From NCBI RefSeq assembly GCF_036246005.1, contig NZ_CP109171.1, positions 3,956,001-4,020,000 of the forward strand: DNA of 64,000 nt. The letters run 5' to 3'. Of this stretch, positions 48,026-56,805 are shown one piece after another; positions within the stretch are counted from its first letter, which is position 1, and every line of letters begins with the position of its first letter. The translations under genes were made by a program, and so were the position numbers. The notes under the pieces were generated by a model. The model saw only the letters and a program-made list of their open reading frames with translations. It did no database searches and was not told the DNA's origin. This DNA is from Streptomyces sp. NBC_01723 (GTDB lineage: Bacteria > Actinomycetota > Actinomycetes > Streptomycetales > Streptomycetaceae).

Positions 48026-48931
48026 GTGGATCTGGCCTTGCTGCGCACCTTCGTCACCGTGCACCGGGCCGGTTCCTTCACGCGTGCGGCAGCCCTGCTC
48101 GGCCTCTCACAGCCCGCCGTGACCTCGCAGATCCGCACGCTGGAGCGCCAGCTCGGCCGCCCGCTGTTCCTGCGCCAGGCCCGCGGCGTGACCCCGACGA
48201 CCATCGGCGACGAACTCGCGCACAAGGCCGCACCTCATCTCGACGCCCTCGTGGAGATCGCCGAGACCGGTGTCCAGGACGACTCCTCGCTGCGGACCCT
48301 GCACCTCGCCGGGCCGCCGGAGTTCACCGCCGCGCGGGCGCTGCCCGCCCTCACCGAGCTCACCGGTGAGGACGGACAGGGCTTCGCGCTGCGCGCCTCG
48401 TTCGGGAGCGCGGAGGAGACCCTGGAGGGGCTGTCCGCCGGACACCATGATCTGGCCATCGGCACAGCGCGTCCCCGGGGTGTGCTGCTCACGGCGACTC
48501 CGCTCTGCGACGAGGAACACGTCCTGGTAGCCGCGCCGAGCTGGGCGGAGCGAGCGGGCATCGACAAGCCCCACAGCACCGACGCGCCCGCGCTGGAGCG
48601 CGTACCCGTGGTCGAGGTGCACGAGTCGCTGCCCTTCGTCGCCCGCTACTGGGCGTCCGTCTTCGACGCCCGACCCGCCGCCCCCGGCACGATCGTCGCC
48701 CCCGATCTGCGTGCCGTTCTCGCCTGCACGGTCGCCGGCGCGGGTCTCGCCGTACTGCCCCGCTATCTGTGCGCACCGGCGCTGGAGCGCGGCGACGTGG
48801 TCGCACTGCACGACCCGGCGGTACCACCGCTGCGGACGTACTTCCTGGTGGTGCGGACCGGCACGTTGGCGATGCCGCACATCGCCCGGGCCCATGAGTG
48901 GCTGCTGCGCGCGGCGGCCGACTGGAACTGA
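48026..48931 (+). CDS. LysR-family transcriptional regulator
   Basis: A 301-aa LysR regulator. The HTH is FVTVHRAGSFTRAAALLGLS followed by QPAVTSQIRTLERQLG; the effector domain covers about 88-295. GTG 48026 follows GAGGGGG by seven bases and gives the standard VDLALLRTF N-terminus; the longer reading from 47981 is unlikely. The upstream DNA contains an AT-rich imperfect dyad CTAT-N10-ATAG (47963-47980) that may be its own LysR box. Confidence 0.9.
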   Translation: MDLALLRTFVTVHRAGSFTRAAALLGLSQPAVTSQIRTLERQLGRPLFLRQARGVTPTTIGDELAHKAAPHLDALVEIAETGVQDDSSLRTLHLAGPPEFTAARALPALTELTGEDGQGFALRASFGSAEETLEGLSAGHHDLAIGTARPRGVLLTATPLCDEEHVLVAAPSWAERAGIDKPHSTDAPALERVPVVEVHESLPFVARYWASVFDARPAAPGTIVAPDLRAVLACTVAGAGLAVLPRYLCAPALERGDVVALHDPAVPPLRTYFLVVRTGTLAMPHIARAHEWLLRAAADWN

Positions 48932-48965
48932 ACCGACGGGCTCGCGAGCCGTGGGTGCGCGGCAA

Positions 48966-48981
48966 TGTTTCACGTGGAACC
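48966..48981. other. Imperfect parS site
   Basis: TGTTTCACGTGGAACC has one mismatch in the 14-bp core (A to G) and one at the outer edge. It lies between the LysR and Nudix genes, 21 bp before the Nudix start. Confidence 0.55.
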
Positions 48982-49001
48982 AACCGGGCCACATTTCTCC
49001 C

Positions 49002-49484
49002 ATGACCGTCCGACCCGTGGTCAAGCGCACCGCTCGCGCCGTTCTCCTGGACCGCGAGCACCTGATCCTGATCAAGCGCACCAAGCCCGGCGTCGATCCC
49101 TACTGGGTCACGCCCGGGGGCGGGGTCGAGCCCGAGGACGCCACCGTGGTGGACGCACTGCACCGCGAGGTGTACGAGGAACTCGGCGCCAAGATCACCG
49201 ATGTCGTCCCCTGCTTCGTGGACACGGTGGAGCACATCGGCGAGGACGGCGGCGCGACCGGCGTGAAGGTGCAGCACTTCTTCGTCTGCCATCTGGGCTC
49301 CATGGACCCGGCCCTGCGGCACGGCCCGGAGGTCGACGAGCCCGCCGGCGAGTACGAGATCGTCCGGGTGCCCTTCACCCGGGTCGGGATCGCTTCGGTG
49401 CACCTGGTGCCGCTGTCGCTGCGGCACTACCTGGACGGCAACATCGAAGGGGTGCGGGCTCTGCACGCCCCCGATCTCGGCTGA
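49002..49484 (+). CDS. Nudix hydrolase
   Basis: A 160-aa Nudix protein. The Nudix box matches G-x5-E-x7-REUxEExGU, visible as GGGVEPED, then LHREVYEELGA. It hydrolyses a nucleoside-diphosphate-linked substrate that cannot be predicted. ATG 49002 is used; a near-parS site sits just upstream, and no strong Shine-Dalgarno sequence is present. Confidence 0.9.
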   Translation: MTVRPVVKRTARAVLLDREHLILIKRTKPGVDPYWVTPGGGVEPEDATVVDALHREVYEELGAKITDVVPCFVDTVEHIGEDGGATGVKVQHFFVCHLGSMDPALRHGPEVDEPAGEYEIVRVPFTRVGIASVHLVPLSLRHYLDGNIEGVRALHAPDLG

Positions 49485-49572
49485 GCCGCTCAGCCACGAC
49501 ATGGCCAAAAGCTTGCCCGTTCCCCCGGAAAGGGGTGGACGCGGACGGCCGCTGTCGGACAGCCTGACCTGC

Positions 49573-50439
49573 GTGCCGACACCTTCCCCCGCCTCCGCTC
49601 CGATCCGCCGTCTGACGCTCCGCGATCTCACCGCCTGCGCCGACCTGTCCGAGGACCGGGGGTGGCCGCGCGAGGAGCACAAGTGGGGGTTCCTCCTCAC
49701 CGCCGGGACGGGGTACGGCATCGACGATCCCGGCGGCGGCCTCGTCGCCGCCTGCACGGTCACGGAGTACGGTCCGCACGGCCGGCCCTCCCTGGCCGCC
49801 ATCGGCATGGTGCTGGTGGCCGAGCGCCACGCCCGCCGGGGCGTCGGCCGCAGGCTGATGCGCCATGTCGTCTCCGAACTGGGCACCACCCCGCTGACCC
49901 TGCACGCGACCCCGTACGGCCGGCCGCTCTACGAGGAGCTCGGTTTCAAGGTCACCGGCCGGGCGGAGATGGTCCGCGGGCGTTTCACCCCGGTGGGACC
50001 CGAGCCCGGGATCGCCACGCGGGCGGCCACGGCCGAGGACCTCACCACGATCCTCCGGCTCGACGAGGAGGTGTTCGGCGCCGACCGCACCCCTGTCGTC
50101 ACGCGCCTGCCCGCCTTCGCGGACCAGCTGCGGGTCGCCGAGGAGGACGGCCGGATCATCGGGTACGCCGCGGCCTGGCCGAACATGGACACCCACGTCG
50201 TGGGCCCGCTGATCGCCCGGGACACCGAGACGGCGAAGGCGCTGATCGGTTCCCTGGCCGCCCGCACCGACCGCCCGCTGCGCACGGACATCGACGCGCG
50301 CCACGAGGAACTGCTGGCCTGGGTGCGGGAGCGCGGCCTGGCGGTGGTCGCCCCGAACGCCGTGATGACGTACGGCATCACCGAACTGCCCGGCGACTGG
50401 AACCGGCGGTTCGCGCCGCTGACGGTGGCGGCGGGCTGA
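49573..50439 (+). CDS. GNAT acetyltransferase (tandem domain)
   Basis: A 288-aa protein. The N-terminal GNAT domain has the acetyl-CoA loop RHARRGVGRRLM and C-terminal motif LYEELGF. The remainder (about 150-285) is a degenerate second GNAT-like half beginning IATRAATAEDLTTI. GTG 49573 gives a compact N-terminus (PTPSPASAPIRRL); an ATG at 49501 would add 24 residues, and neither has a clear ribosome-binding site. The substrate is unknown. Confidence 0.82.
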   Translation: MPTPSPASAPIRRLTLRDLTACADLSEDRGWPREEHKWGFLLTAGTGYGIDDPGGGLVAACTVTEYGPHGRPSLAAIGMVLVAERHARRGVGRRLMRHVVSELGTTPLTLHATPYGRPLYEELGFKVTGRAEMVRGRFTPVGPEPGIATRAATAEDLTTILRLDEEVFGADRTPVVTRLPAFADQLRVAEEDGRIIGYAAAWPNMDTHVVGPLIARDTETAKALIGSLAARTDRPLRTDIDARHEELLAWVRERGLAVVAPNAVMTYGITELPGDWNRRFAPLTVAAG

Positions 50440-50463
50440 CCGGGGCGACCTGACCGCCTGCCG

Positions 50464-50883
50464 TCAGGCGAGGACCTGCACGGCGGCGGAGGCGAAGCCG
50501 TGATCCTGGTCGGGTGCGCCACCGCCCACTCCGATCGCGCCGATCAGCCGGCCCTCGCGGTGCACGGGCACACCGCCCGCGATGAACAGCAGGGGGCGGT
50601 CGAGTGCCGTGGGCAGGGTGTGGAAGAGCCCTCCGGGCTGAACGGCGTCGACGAGGTCGGCGGTGGGGGCGTTCAGCTGGAGCGCGGTGTAGGCCTTGCG
50701 GGTGCTGGTCTCGCCGGAGATCAGGACGGCACGGTCGTCGCGCCGGAAGGCGAGCAGGTGACCGCCCGCGTCGAGGACGGTGACGCTGACGGTCACCCCG
50801 GCGGCCTCGGCGGCGCGGTGGGCGGCGGTGACGAGGGATTCGGCGTCCTCGATGGTCAGCGGGGCGACAGCGGTGGTGCTCAT
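50464..50883 (-). CDS. GlcG/HbpS-family haem-binding-like protein
   Basis: A 139-aa GlcG/HbpS domain protein. Characteristic segments are TVSVTVLDAGGHLLAFRRDD, STRKAYTA, PGGLFHTLPT and the late GAIGVGGG. HbpS of S. reticuli is an exported haem-binding redox sensor partner; here no signal peptide is visible, so this is more likely a cytosolic relative. AGGAGT six bases before the ATG fixes the start. It is downstream of an MFS gene on the same strand but separated by a terminator. Confidence 0.85.
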   Translation of the reverse strand: MSTTAVAPLTIEDAESLVTAAHRAAEAAGVTVSVTVLDAGGHLLAFRRDDRAVLISGETSTRKAYTALQLNAPTADLVDAVQPGGLFHTLPTALDRPLLFIAGGVPVHREGRLIGAIGVGGGAPDQDHGFASAAVQVLA

Positions 50884-51024
50884 GGGGTTACTCCTTGATC
50901 GGTGCCCGGTGGGGGCGGTCGTGGGTGGCGGGGCGGCGCGGTGCCGGTGCGGAAGAGCGCCGGTGGTGCGCTGCGGAGCGTGGTGCGCCTGGTGCGGTGC
51001 TTCGGTGAGCCGCCGGGGCGGAGT

Positions 51025-51070
51025 GGGCCGTGGGGTGCTGGGACGGCCCTGGCCTCGCACCCCACGGCCC
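51025..51070 (-). terminator. Terminator of the MFS gene
   Basis: A perfect 14-bp stem GGGCCGTGGGGTGC/GCACCCCACGGCCC (51025-51038 with 51057-51070) with an 18-base loop, eight bases past the MFS stop codon in the direction of transcription. Confidence 0.7.
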
Positions 51071-51077
51071 GGGGCGG

Positions 51078-52280
51078 TCAGTGGTGGACGGCTGCGGTGC
51101 GCTGCTCAGCGGGCGTGGAGCCCGCGGCGGGCGTGCCCTCGCGCCGTTCGAGCGCGGCCGAGAGGACGGCGAGGAGCAGGGCGGCGGCGGCCAGCACGGC
51201 CCCGACCCAGTTCGGGGCGGTGTAGCCGAAGCCGGCGCCGATGACCACGCCCCCGAGCCAGGCGGAGAGCGCGTTGCCGAGGTTGAAGGCGCCGATGTTC
51301 ACGGCCGAGGCCAGCGTCGGGGCGCCGTGCGCGTGGTCCAGGACGCGCTTCTGCAGCGGCGGCACGGTGGCGAAGCCCAGGGCGCCGATGAGGAAGACGG
51401 TCACGGCCGACGCGATCTTGTCGTGTGCGGTGAGGGTGAAGAGGGCCAGTACGACGGCCAGGGCGCCCAGGGAGACGTACAGCATCGGCATCAGGGCGCG
51501 GTCGGCGAACTTGCCGCCGACGATGTTGCCGCCGACCATGCCGAGGCCGAAGAGGACCAGCAGCCAGGTGACGGAGCCGTCCGCGAACCCCGCGACGTGG
51601 GTCATCATCGGGGCGATGTAGGTGATGGCCGCGAAGACGCCGCCGAAGCCGAGGACGGTCATGGCCATCGCCAGCAGGACCTGGATGTTCTTGAAGGCGG
51701 CCATTTCGTGCCGCAGCCGCACGCCCTCGGGCTTGGGCACGTCGGGGACCAGCTTGGCGACACCGGCCAGACCCACGACGCCGAGCGCGGCGACGACGGC
51801 GAAGGTGACGCGCCAGCCGGCGGACTGCCCGATGAGCGTGCCCAGCGGGACGCCGACGACATTGGCGACGGTCAGACCGGTGAACATCATCGCGATGGCA
51901 CCGGCCTTCTTGTGCGGGGCGACCAGGTCGGCCGCGACGACCGAGCCGATGCCGAAGAAGGCGCCGTGGGCGAGGGACGCGACCACGCGGCCGATCAGCA
52001 TGACGGAGAAGGCGGGGGCGAGGGCGGAGAGCAGGTTGCCCACGATGAACAGGCCCATCAGCAGCATCAGCATCCGCTTGCGCGGGACCTTGGTGCCGAG
52101 GACGGTCATCAGCGGGGCGCCGAACATCACGCCGAGCGCGTATCCGGTCACCAGGAAGCCGGCGGTGGGGATGGAGACCCCGTAGTCGCTCGCGACCTCG
52201 GGCAGCAAGCCCATGATCACGAATTCGGTGGTTCCGATACCGAAGGCCCCGATCGCGAGGGCCAGAAGCGCGAGAGGCAT
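51078..52280 (-). CDS. MFS drug/sugar efflux transporter (DHA1 type)
   Basis: A 400-aa protein with twelve predicted helices. The N-terminal segment IGAFGIGTTEFVIMGLLPEV and motif A-like LGTKVPRKRMLMLLMG are typical of the AraJ/YdhP branch of MFS exporters. It should be a proton-coupled efflux pump. It is divergently transcribed from a MarR regulator gene with a shared 139-bp region holding an operator-like dyad. Confidence 0.9.
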   Translation of the reverse strand: MPLALLALAIGAFGIGTTEFVIMGLLPEVASDYGVSIPTAGFLVTGYALGVMFGAPLMTVLGTKVPRKRMLMLLMGLFIVGNLLSALAPAFSVMLIGRVVASLAHGAFFGIGSVVAADLVAPHKKAGAIAMMFTGLTVANVVGVPLGTLIGQSAGWRVTFAVVAALGVVGLAGVAKLVPDVPKPEGVRLRHEMAAFKNIQVLLAMAMTVLGFGGVFAAITYIAPMMTHVAGFADGSVTWLLVLFGLGMVGGNIVGGKFADRALMPMLYVSLGALAVVLALFTLTAHDKIASAVTVFLIGALGFATVPPLQKRVLDHAHGAPTLASAVNIGAFNLGNALSAWLGGVVIGAGFGYTAPNWVGAVLAAAALLLAVLSAALERREGTPAAGSTPAEQRTAAVHH

Positions 52281-52350
52281 GGAGGGGTACCTTCCCAGAC
52301 GATTGCAGGAGCGCTTTGCGTGCGTTCACAATAGTTGCGTACGCGGGCTA

Positions 52351-52374
52351 TATGCAAACGGAGACTATTGCATA
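52351..52374. promoter_or_regulatory. Candidate MarR operator
   Basis: TATGCAA (52351-52357) and TTGCATA (52368-52374) form an inverted repeat in the MFS-MarR intergenic region. A related GTTGC half-site lies at 52334-52338. MarR repressors usually control such divergent pairs. Confidence 0.5.
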
Positions 52375-52419
52375 CCTGGTCTACCCTGGGTCTCAGCCAC
52401 TCCGGGACGGAGGAACCAC

Positions 52420-52884
52420 ATGACAGCGACGGACCCCGCACTCACCGCCCTTTCCCAGGGCTGGTGCGCACTCTCCCTGCTGCACGGGAGGATCGAGGCC
52501 CACATCGAGCGCGCACTGCAGTCCGGGCACGACCTGAGCGTGCGCGAGTACTCCCTGCTCGACGTGCTCAGCCGGCAGCACGACGGCGACGGAGGGCACC
52601 TGCAGATGAAGCAGGTCGCCGACGCCGTCGTACTCAGCCAGAGCGCGACGACCCGCCTGGTCACCCGGCTCGAGGACCGCGGGCTGCTCGAGCGCTACCT
52701 GTGCCCCACGGACCGTCGCGGCATCTACACCAACGTCACCGCGGCCGGCCTCAAGCTGCTGGACGAGGCCCGGCCCACCAACGACGCCGCGCTGCGCGAG
52801 GCCCTCGACGAGGCAGCCGCCAACCCCGACCTGGCCCCGCTGGTCCGGGCCGTGGAGACCCTCAAGGCACCGGTGCCCGCGTAG
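52420..52884 (+). CDS. MarR-family transcriptional regulator
   Basis: A 154-aa winged-helix regulator. The DNA-binding part includes SVREYSLLDVLSR, KQVADAVVLSQSATTRLVTR and the wing LCPTDRRGIYTNVT. It probably represses the divergent MFS exporter gene. ATG 52420 follows ACGGAGG by six bases. Confidence 0.9.
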   Translation: MTATDPALTALSQGWCALSLLHGRIEAHIERALQSGHDLSVREYSLLDVLSRQHDGDGGHLQMKQVADAVVLSQSATTRLVTRLEDRGLLERYLCPTDRRGIYTNVTAAGLKLLDEARPTNDAALREALDEAAANPDLAPLVRAVETLKAPVPA

Positions 52885-52911
52885 CCCGACTCGGAGCGTG
52901 GCCCACGGGCT

Positions 52912-52917
52912 TAGGGT
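52912..52917 (+). promoter_or_regulatory. Likely -10 element of a leaderless GNAT promoter
   Basis: TAGGGT lies six bases before ATG 52924 and no Shine-Dalgarno sequence is present, the same arrangement as at pheA. Confidence 0.45.
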
Positions 52918-52923
52918 GCGGTC

Positions 52924-53376
52924 ATGGCAGATCTTGAAATACGCCGGACCACCGCAGCGGACATCCCGGCGGTCGTCGCGATGCTCGCCGACGACCCCTT
53001 GGGCGCCCAGCGTGAGTCACCGGACGACCTGGACCCGTATCTGGCCGCGCTCGAACGGCTCGACGCCGATCCGAACCAGCACGTGGTCGTCGCCGTCCGC
53101 GACAGCCGTGTCGTCGGCACCCTCCAGCTGACGGTCGTCCCCGGCCTGTCCCGGCGTGGCGCCACCCGGTCGATCATCGAGGGTGTACGCATCCATGCCG
53201 ACGAGCGCGGCAGCGGCCTGGGCACACAGCTCATCGAGTGGGCGATCGACGAGTCCCGGCGGCAGGGATGCCAGCTGGTGCAGCTCACGTCCGACAGGAC
53301 CCGCACCGACGCTCACCGCTTCTATGAGCGTCTGGGCTTCTCGTCCTCGCACACGGGGTTCAAGCTCCAGCTGTGA
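52924..53376 (+). CDS. GNAT acetyltransferase
   Basis: A 150-aa single-domain GNAT enzyme. The acetyl-CoA pyrophosphate loop reads ERGSGLGTQL and the final beta strand region AHRFYERLGF. The acceptor is unknown. It is convergent with the serine hydrolase gene across the 48-bp parS palindrome. Confidence 0.9.
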   Translation: MADLEIRRTTAADIPAVVAMLADDPLGAQRESPDDLDPYLAALERLDADPNQHVVVAVRDSRVVGTLQLTVVPGLSRRGATRSIIEGVRIHADERGSGLGTQLIEWAIDESRRQGCQLVQLTSDRTRTDAHRFYERLGFSSSHTGFKLQL

Positions 53377-53400
53377 GCAAGCACTTCCACCGGGAGCGCT

Positions 53401-53448
53401 CAACGGCTGGGGGGCCTGTTTCACGTGAAACAGGCCCCCCAGCCGTTG
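53401..53448. terminator. 48-bp perfect palindrome with a parS core, likely two-way terminator
   Basis: Bases 53401-53424 are the exact reverse complement of 53425-53448, with no unpaired centre. It sits 25 bp after the GNAT stop and eight bases before the end of the convergent hydrolase gene. As RNA it would form a long GC-rich hairpin from either strand; as DNA its middle 16 bp is a perfect parS. Confidence 0.85.
53417..53432. other. parS site at the centre of a palindrome
   Basis: A perfect TGTTTCACGTGAAACA forming the middle of the palindrome at 53401-53448. Confidence 0.9.
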
Positions 53449-53456
53449 GACAACGC

Positions 53457-54842
53457 CTAACCGATCCCTCGCCAGCCCTCCGGGTCCACCCCGCCCGGCA
53501 CGGAGGAACCCGCGTCGTACGGCTGACGAGTGAAGACGAACGATCCCAGGTCCAGGTGGTCCACACTTCCGTCCGTACGCCGTACCGCCTGCAGCAGCTC
53601 CCCGGCGTAGTAGCCCTCCAGGCCCGTCCAGGTCCCGTCATCGTTGGCCCGGAAGCGCGACCGTCGGCCCTGACCCGACAGGGGCTCCAGCGACACTCCC
53701 CCGTCGGAGGTCAGCCGCAGGGCGAAGGCGTGCGTCCCCCAGTACCACTGACCGGCCAACTCCAGTACGGAGGCGTCCGCCTGCGGCAGCGGACGCCACG
53801 GTTCGGGGATCCGGGGTTCCGCCTCGGCGACGATACGCACGAGGTCGGCACCCACCCCGCCGAGCAGCGGTCCGGAGGTGCAGTTGGTCAGCACCACCGC
53901 GGCGACGTCGTCCTCCACGGCGATGGTGAGGTTGGCCAGGAAGCCCGGCAGGGAGCCGGAGTGCCCCACGAGCAGCCGCCCGTCCCGGTGCTGGATCTGC
54001 AGTCCCAGGCCGTACGCCGCACCGTCCGCGACGTCCGCGGCCTCTACCGCTGCGGCGGGGGCCCGCATCTCCCGGACGGTGTCCGCGCACAAGACCCGGT
54101 CGTCCCCCATGGTCAGAAAGACGGCGAACCGCGCCAGATCCCCGGTGGTGGACCAGAGTTGACCGGCGGGGGCCATCCTGCCGAGATCCTCGGCCGGCTC
54201 GGGCAGCATCACGTCGGCCCAGGGATGCACCGCCCAGCCACCCGCGTGCGGAGCGCTCGGGCGCGTGGCCGTGCGCTCCAGGCCCAGCGGTTCCAGCACC
54301 TCCCGCCGCAGCACGTCCTCCCACGAGGCACCGCGGAGCTCCTCGACCAGCGCACCGAGCAGGGTGTAGCCGGGGTTGGAGTAGTGATGCCGGCGGCCCA
54401 CCGGGTGCAGCAGCGGCCGCTTGCCCAGCACGTCGGCGAGCTCGGGCCGCAGTGATCCCGGCGTGCGCTCCCACCACGGCGCGGGCGACTCGGCGGCCAG
54501 TCCGCCCGAATGGGCCAGCAGTTCGGCGATCGTGGCCTCGCCCGCCCCGGTACCCGGCAGATGCTTCTCCAGAGGGTCACCGAGGTCGAGCAGACCCTCG
54601 TCACGCAGCCGCAGGACGAGAACAGCCGTGAACGTCTTGGTGATCGAGCCGATGCGGTACTGCACGTTCTCGTCGGGGCCGTGCCCGTCGACCGAGGTCC
54701 GCGCACCGTGCCACACGGCCCGCCCGCCCCGGACGACCGCCGCCACGAGCGAGGGCGTGCGTCCCTCGGCCTGTGCCACGGCGATCCGGTGCAGCAACTG
54801 CCGACGGGTGGCAGGAAGCAGCTCATCCTGAGGTGTCGTCAT
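53457..54842 (-). CDS. Serine hydrolase of the beta-lactamase/DD-peptidase class
   Basis: A 461-aa protein. The S-x-x-K motif is in GSITKTF, the Y-x-N motif is HYSNPGYT and the third motif is GHSGSLPG. The last 120 residues form a lipocalin-like or C-terminal beta domain. No signal peptide is visible with the chosen ATG, so it is probably a cytosolic esterase or D-aminopeptidase-like enzyme rather than an exported beta-lactamase. The start follows GGGGGC. Confidence 0.88.
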   Translation of the reverse strand: MTTPQDELLPATRRQLLHRIAVAQAEGRTPSLVAAVVRGGRAVWHGARTSVDGHGPDENVQYRIGSITKTFTAVLVLRLRDEGLLDLGDPLEKHLPGTGAGEATIAELLAHSGGLAAESPAPWWERTPGSLRPELADVLGKRPLLHPVGRRHHYSNPGYTLLGALVEELRGASWEDVLRREVLEPLGLERTATRPSAPHAGGWAVHPWADVMLPEPAEDLGRMAPAGQLWSTTGDLARFAVFLTMGDDRVLCADTVREMRAPAAAVEAADVADGAAYGLGLQIQHRDGRLLVGHSGSLPGFLANLTIAVEDDVAAVVLTNCTSGPLLGGVGADLVRIVAEAEPRIPEPWRPLPQADASVLELAGQWYWGTHAFALRLTSDGGVSLEPLSGQGRRSRFRANDDGTWTGLEGYYAGELLQAVRRTDGSVDHLDLGSFVFTRQPYDAGSSVPGGVDPEGWRGIG

Positions 54843-54923
54843 GCCCCCAGTCCACCCTCCCGGGCGGTCCACGTCGAGCCGATTACGTCGCGGCCCGGGC
54901 CCGTGGCCTGCCCGGCGAGCGCG

Positions 54924-55604
54924 TCACCTCGAGATACGGGCTTCGATGCCGTCGAGCAGGAAGTCCAGGCCCATCCGGAAGGTCTCGTCGGCGTCCAGGT
55001 GGGCGGCATCGCGCACCACCGTGGCCAGCGCGGGGAATCGGCCCGTGGCAAAGGTCCGTTCCAGATAGGGTCCGAGCGAGGCCTGCCAACGCCGCTCGTC
55101 CATCCCGGTGGCTCGCTCCGCACGCCGGTCGGCGATCTCCCGGCGCACCGCTCCGATCACGTAGGCGTCGACCGCGGTGACCACCGGCATCACGGCGTCC
55201 GTGTCGACGCCGTCCAGCGCGGCCACCACGGCCTCGCCCCTGGCCAACGCGTGCGGCCCGAGCTGCGGCCGCCCACCGAGCAGGTCGGCGAGCCATTCGT
55301 GCTCGTGAGCCGCCCGCCGAGTCGTCTCGGCAAGGGACCGCAGCACCTCCCGCCAGCTGTCTCCGACCGGCCGGATCTCGGCGTAGACCGCGTCGACCAT
55401 CAGGTCGAGCAACTCCTCCTTGCCGGCGATGTAGCCGTACAGCCGCATAGGCCCCACGCCGAGCGCGGTGGCGACCTTGCGCAGCGACACCGCCTCCAGG
55501 CCGTCCGCGTCGGCCAGCCGGATCGCCGCCCGCACGATCTTCTCCCGGTTCAGCGGGGCCGGCACGGGTCGTTCCGGCGGCTCCGGCCTCTCCCACACCA
55601 ACAT
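54924..55604 (-). CDS. TetR-family regulator (TetR_C class)
   Basis: A 226-aa repressor. The HTH region is IVRAAIRLADADGLEAVSLR followed by KVATALGVGPMRLYGYI, and the C-terminal part (about 95-220) is of the tetracycline-repressor type. It is divergent from a TetX-like flavin monooxygenase gene, with a perfect CGATAC/GTATCG dyad in the 75-bp gap, so it most likely controls itself and that gene. ATG 55604 (MLVWERPEP) is chosen; the longer frame reads into the operator. Confidence 0.88.
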   Translation of the reverse strand: MLVWERPEPPERPVPAPLNREKIVRAAIRLADADGLEAVSLRKVATALGVGPMRLYGYIAGKEELLDLMVDAVYAEIRPVGDSWREVLRSLAETTRRAAHEHEWLADLLGGRPQLGPHALARGEAVVAALDGVDTDAVMPVVTAVDAYVIGAVRREIADRRAERATGMDERRWQASLGPYLERTFATGRFPALATVVRDAAHLDADETFRMGLDFLLDGIEARISR

Positions 55605-55629
55605 GCCGCTAACCGTACATCGCATGGGG

Positions 55630-55644
55630 CGATACAGTGTATCG
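55630..55644. promoter_or_regulatory. Candidate TetR operator
   Basis: CGATACAGTGTATCG is a perfect 6-3-6 inverted repeat midway between the divergent TetR and monooxygenase genes. A partial copy, GTACGGTGTATCG, follows at 55649-55661. Confidence 0.6.
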
Positions 55645-55679
55645 ATCAGTACGGTGTATCGGACAGGGGAGGGACAACC

Positions 55680-56794
55680 ATGACACCCACCATCGCCATC
55701 GTCGGAGCCGGTCTCGGCGGCCTCGCGCTCGCCCGCGTGCTGCACGTGAACGGCATGGACGCGGTCGTCTACGAGCGTGAACCGTCACGCGTGGCGCGCG
55801 GTCAGGGCGGCATGCTGGACATCCACTCCGGCCAGCGGGCGCTGCGCGAGGCCGGTCTGATCGACCAGTTCCACGCCATCGCCCGGGGTGAAGGCCAGGA
55901 CATGCGCCTTCTGGAGCCGGACGGCACCCTGCTCCTCCAGGAGGACACACCCGACGACGCCCCACTCGACCGGCCCGAGGTGGACCGCGCCGCTCTGCGC
56001 GACCTGCTGCTGGACTCGCTCCCCGAAGGCACGGTGCGCTGGGGGCACGCGTTCAGGACCGCCGATCACGGCCTGCTGCACTTCGCCGACGGCGGCAGTG
56101 CACCGTACGACCTGCTGGTCGGCGCGGACGGCGCGCAGTCCCGGGTCCGCTCGCTGCTCACCGACGCCCGTCCGTCGCACATCGGCCAGAACATCGTCGA
56201 GGTCGGCATCCCCGACATCGACCGCACGCATCCCGGCCTCGCGGCGATGGTCGGGCGCGGCAACTACTGGGTGCTCGGCGACGGTCTGTCCCTGGCGGCG
56301 CAGCGCAACGGCGACGGCCGTGTCCGTATCGGCCTCAGCTTCTACAACACCGGCGAGGACTGGTTCGCCACCAGCGGGATCCCGTTCGACGACCCGCCCG
56401 CCGCCCGGGCCCGGCTGATCGAACTGCTCCCCGGCTGGGACGCGCGGTTCACCGCGCTGATCGCGGCCTGCGACGACACGGTCGTGCCACGGCCGATCAC
56501 CACGCTCCCGGTCGGCCTGACCTGGCCGTCGAGGCGGACATCACGCTGCTCGGCGACGCCGCACACCTGATGCCGCCGGTGGGAGAGGGCGCCAACATGG
56601 CGCTGCTCGACGGCGCCCTGCTCGGCCTCGCGCTGGCCGCGCGCCCGGACGATGTAGGCGCCGCCGTCAGCCCGTACGAACACGAGATGTTCGAACGCAC
56701 CGGCGCCGCCGCCCGGATGTCCGCCGGCATCCACGAACTGCTGACCTCGCCGGACGCCGCCCAGAAGATGCTCGCGTTCTTCCAGCCGGGCTGA
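55680..56794 (+). pseudogene. Frameshifted TetX-like FAD monooxygenase
   Basis: The first 296 codons encode an aromatic-ring hydroxylase/TetX-type flavoprotein: GAGLGGLALARVL for FAD binding, RVARGQGGMLDIH, DRPEVDRAALRDLL and LLVGADGAQSRVR. After LPVGLTW (codon TGG at 56523) the frame is lost and stops at 56570. In the frame shifted by one base, translation resumes as VEADITLLGDAAHLMPPVGE, with the conserved GD of FAD binding, and continues to 56794. A single missing base near 56524-56528 explains both parts. It is either a true pseudogene or a sequencing error. It is divergent from TetR. Confidence 0.85.
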
Positions 56795-56805
56795 CGGACC
56801 CGCGC

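Noticed and set aside
56570..56794. Independent 74-aa protein
   Set aside because: It begins within the conserved GDAAHLMPP segment of the TetX-like monooxygenase and is the displaced C-terminus of that gene.
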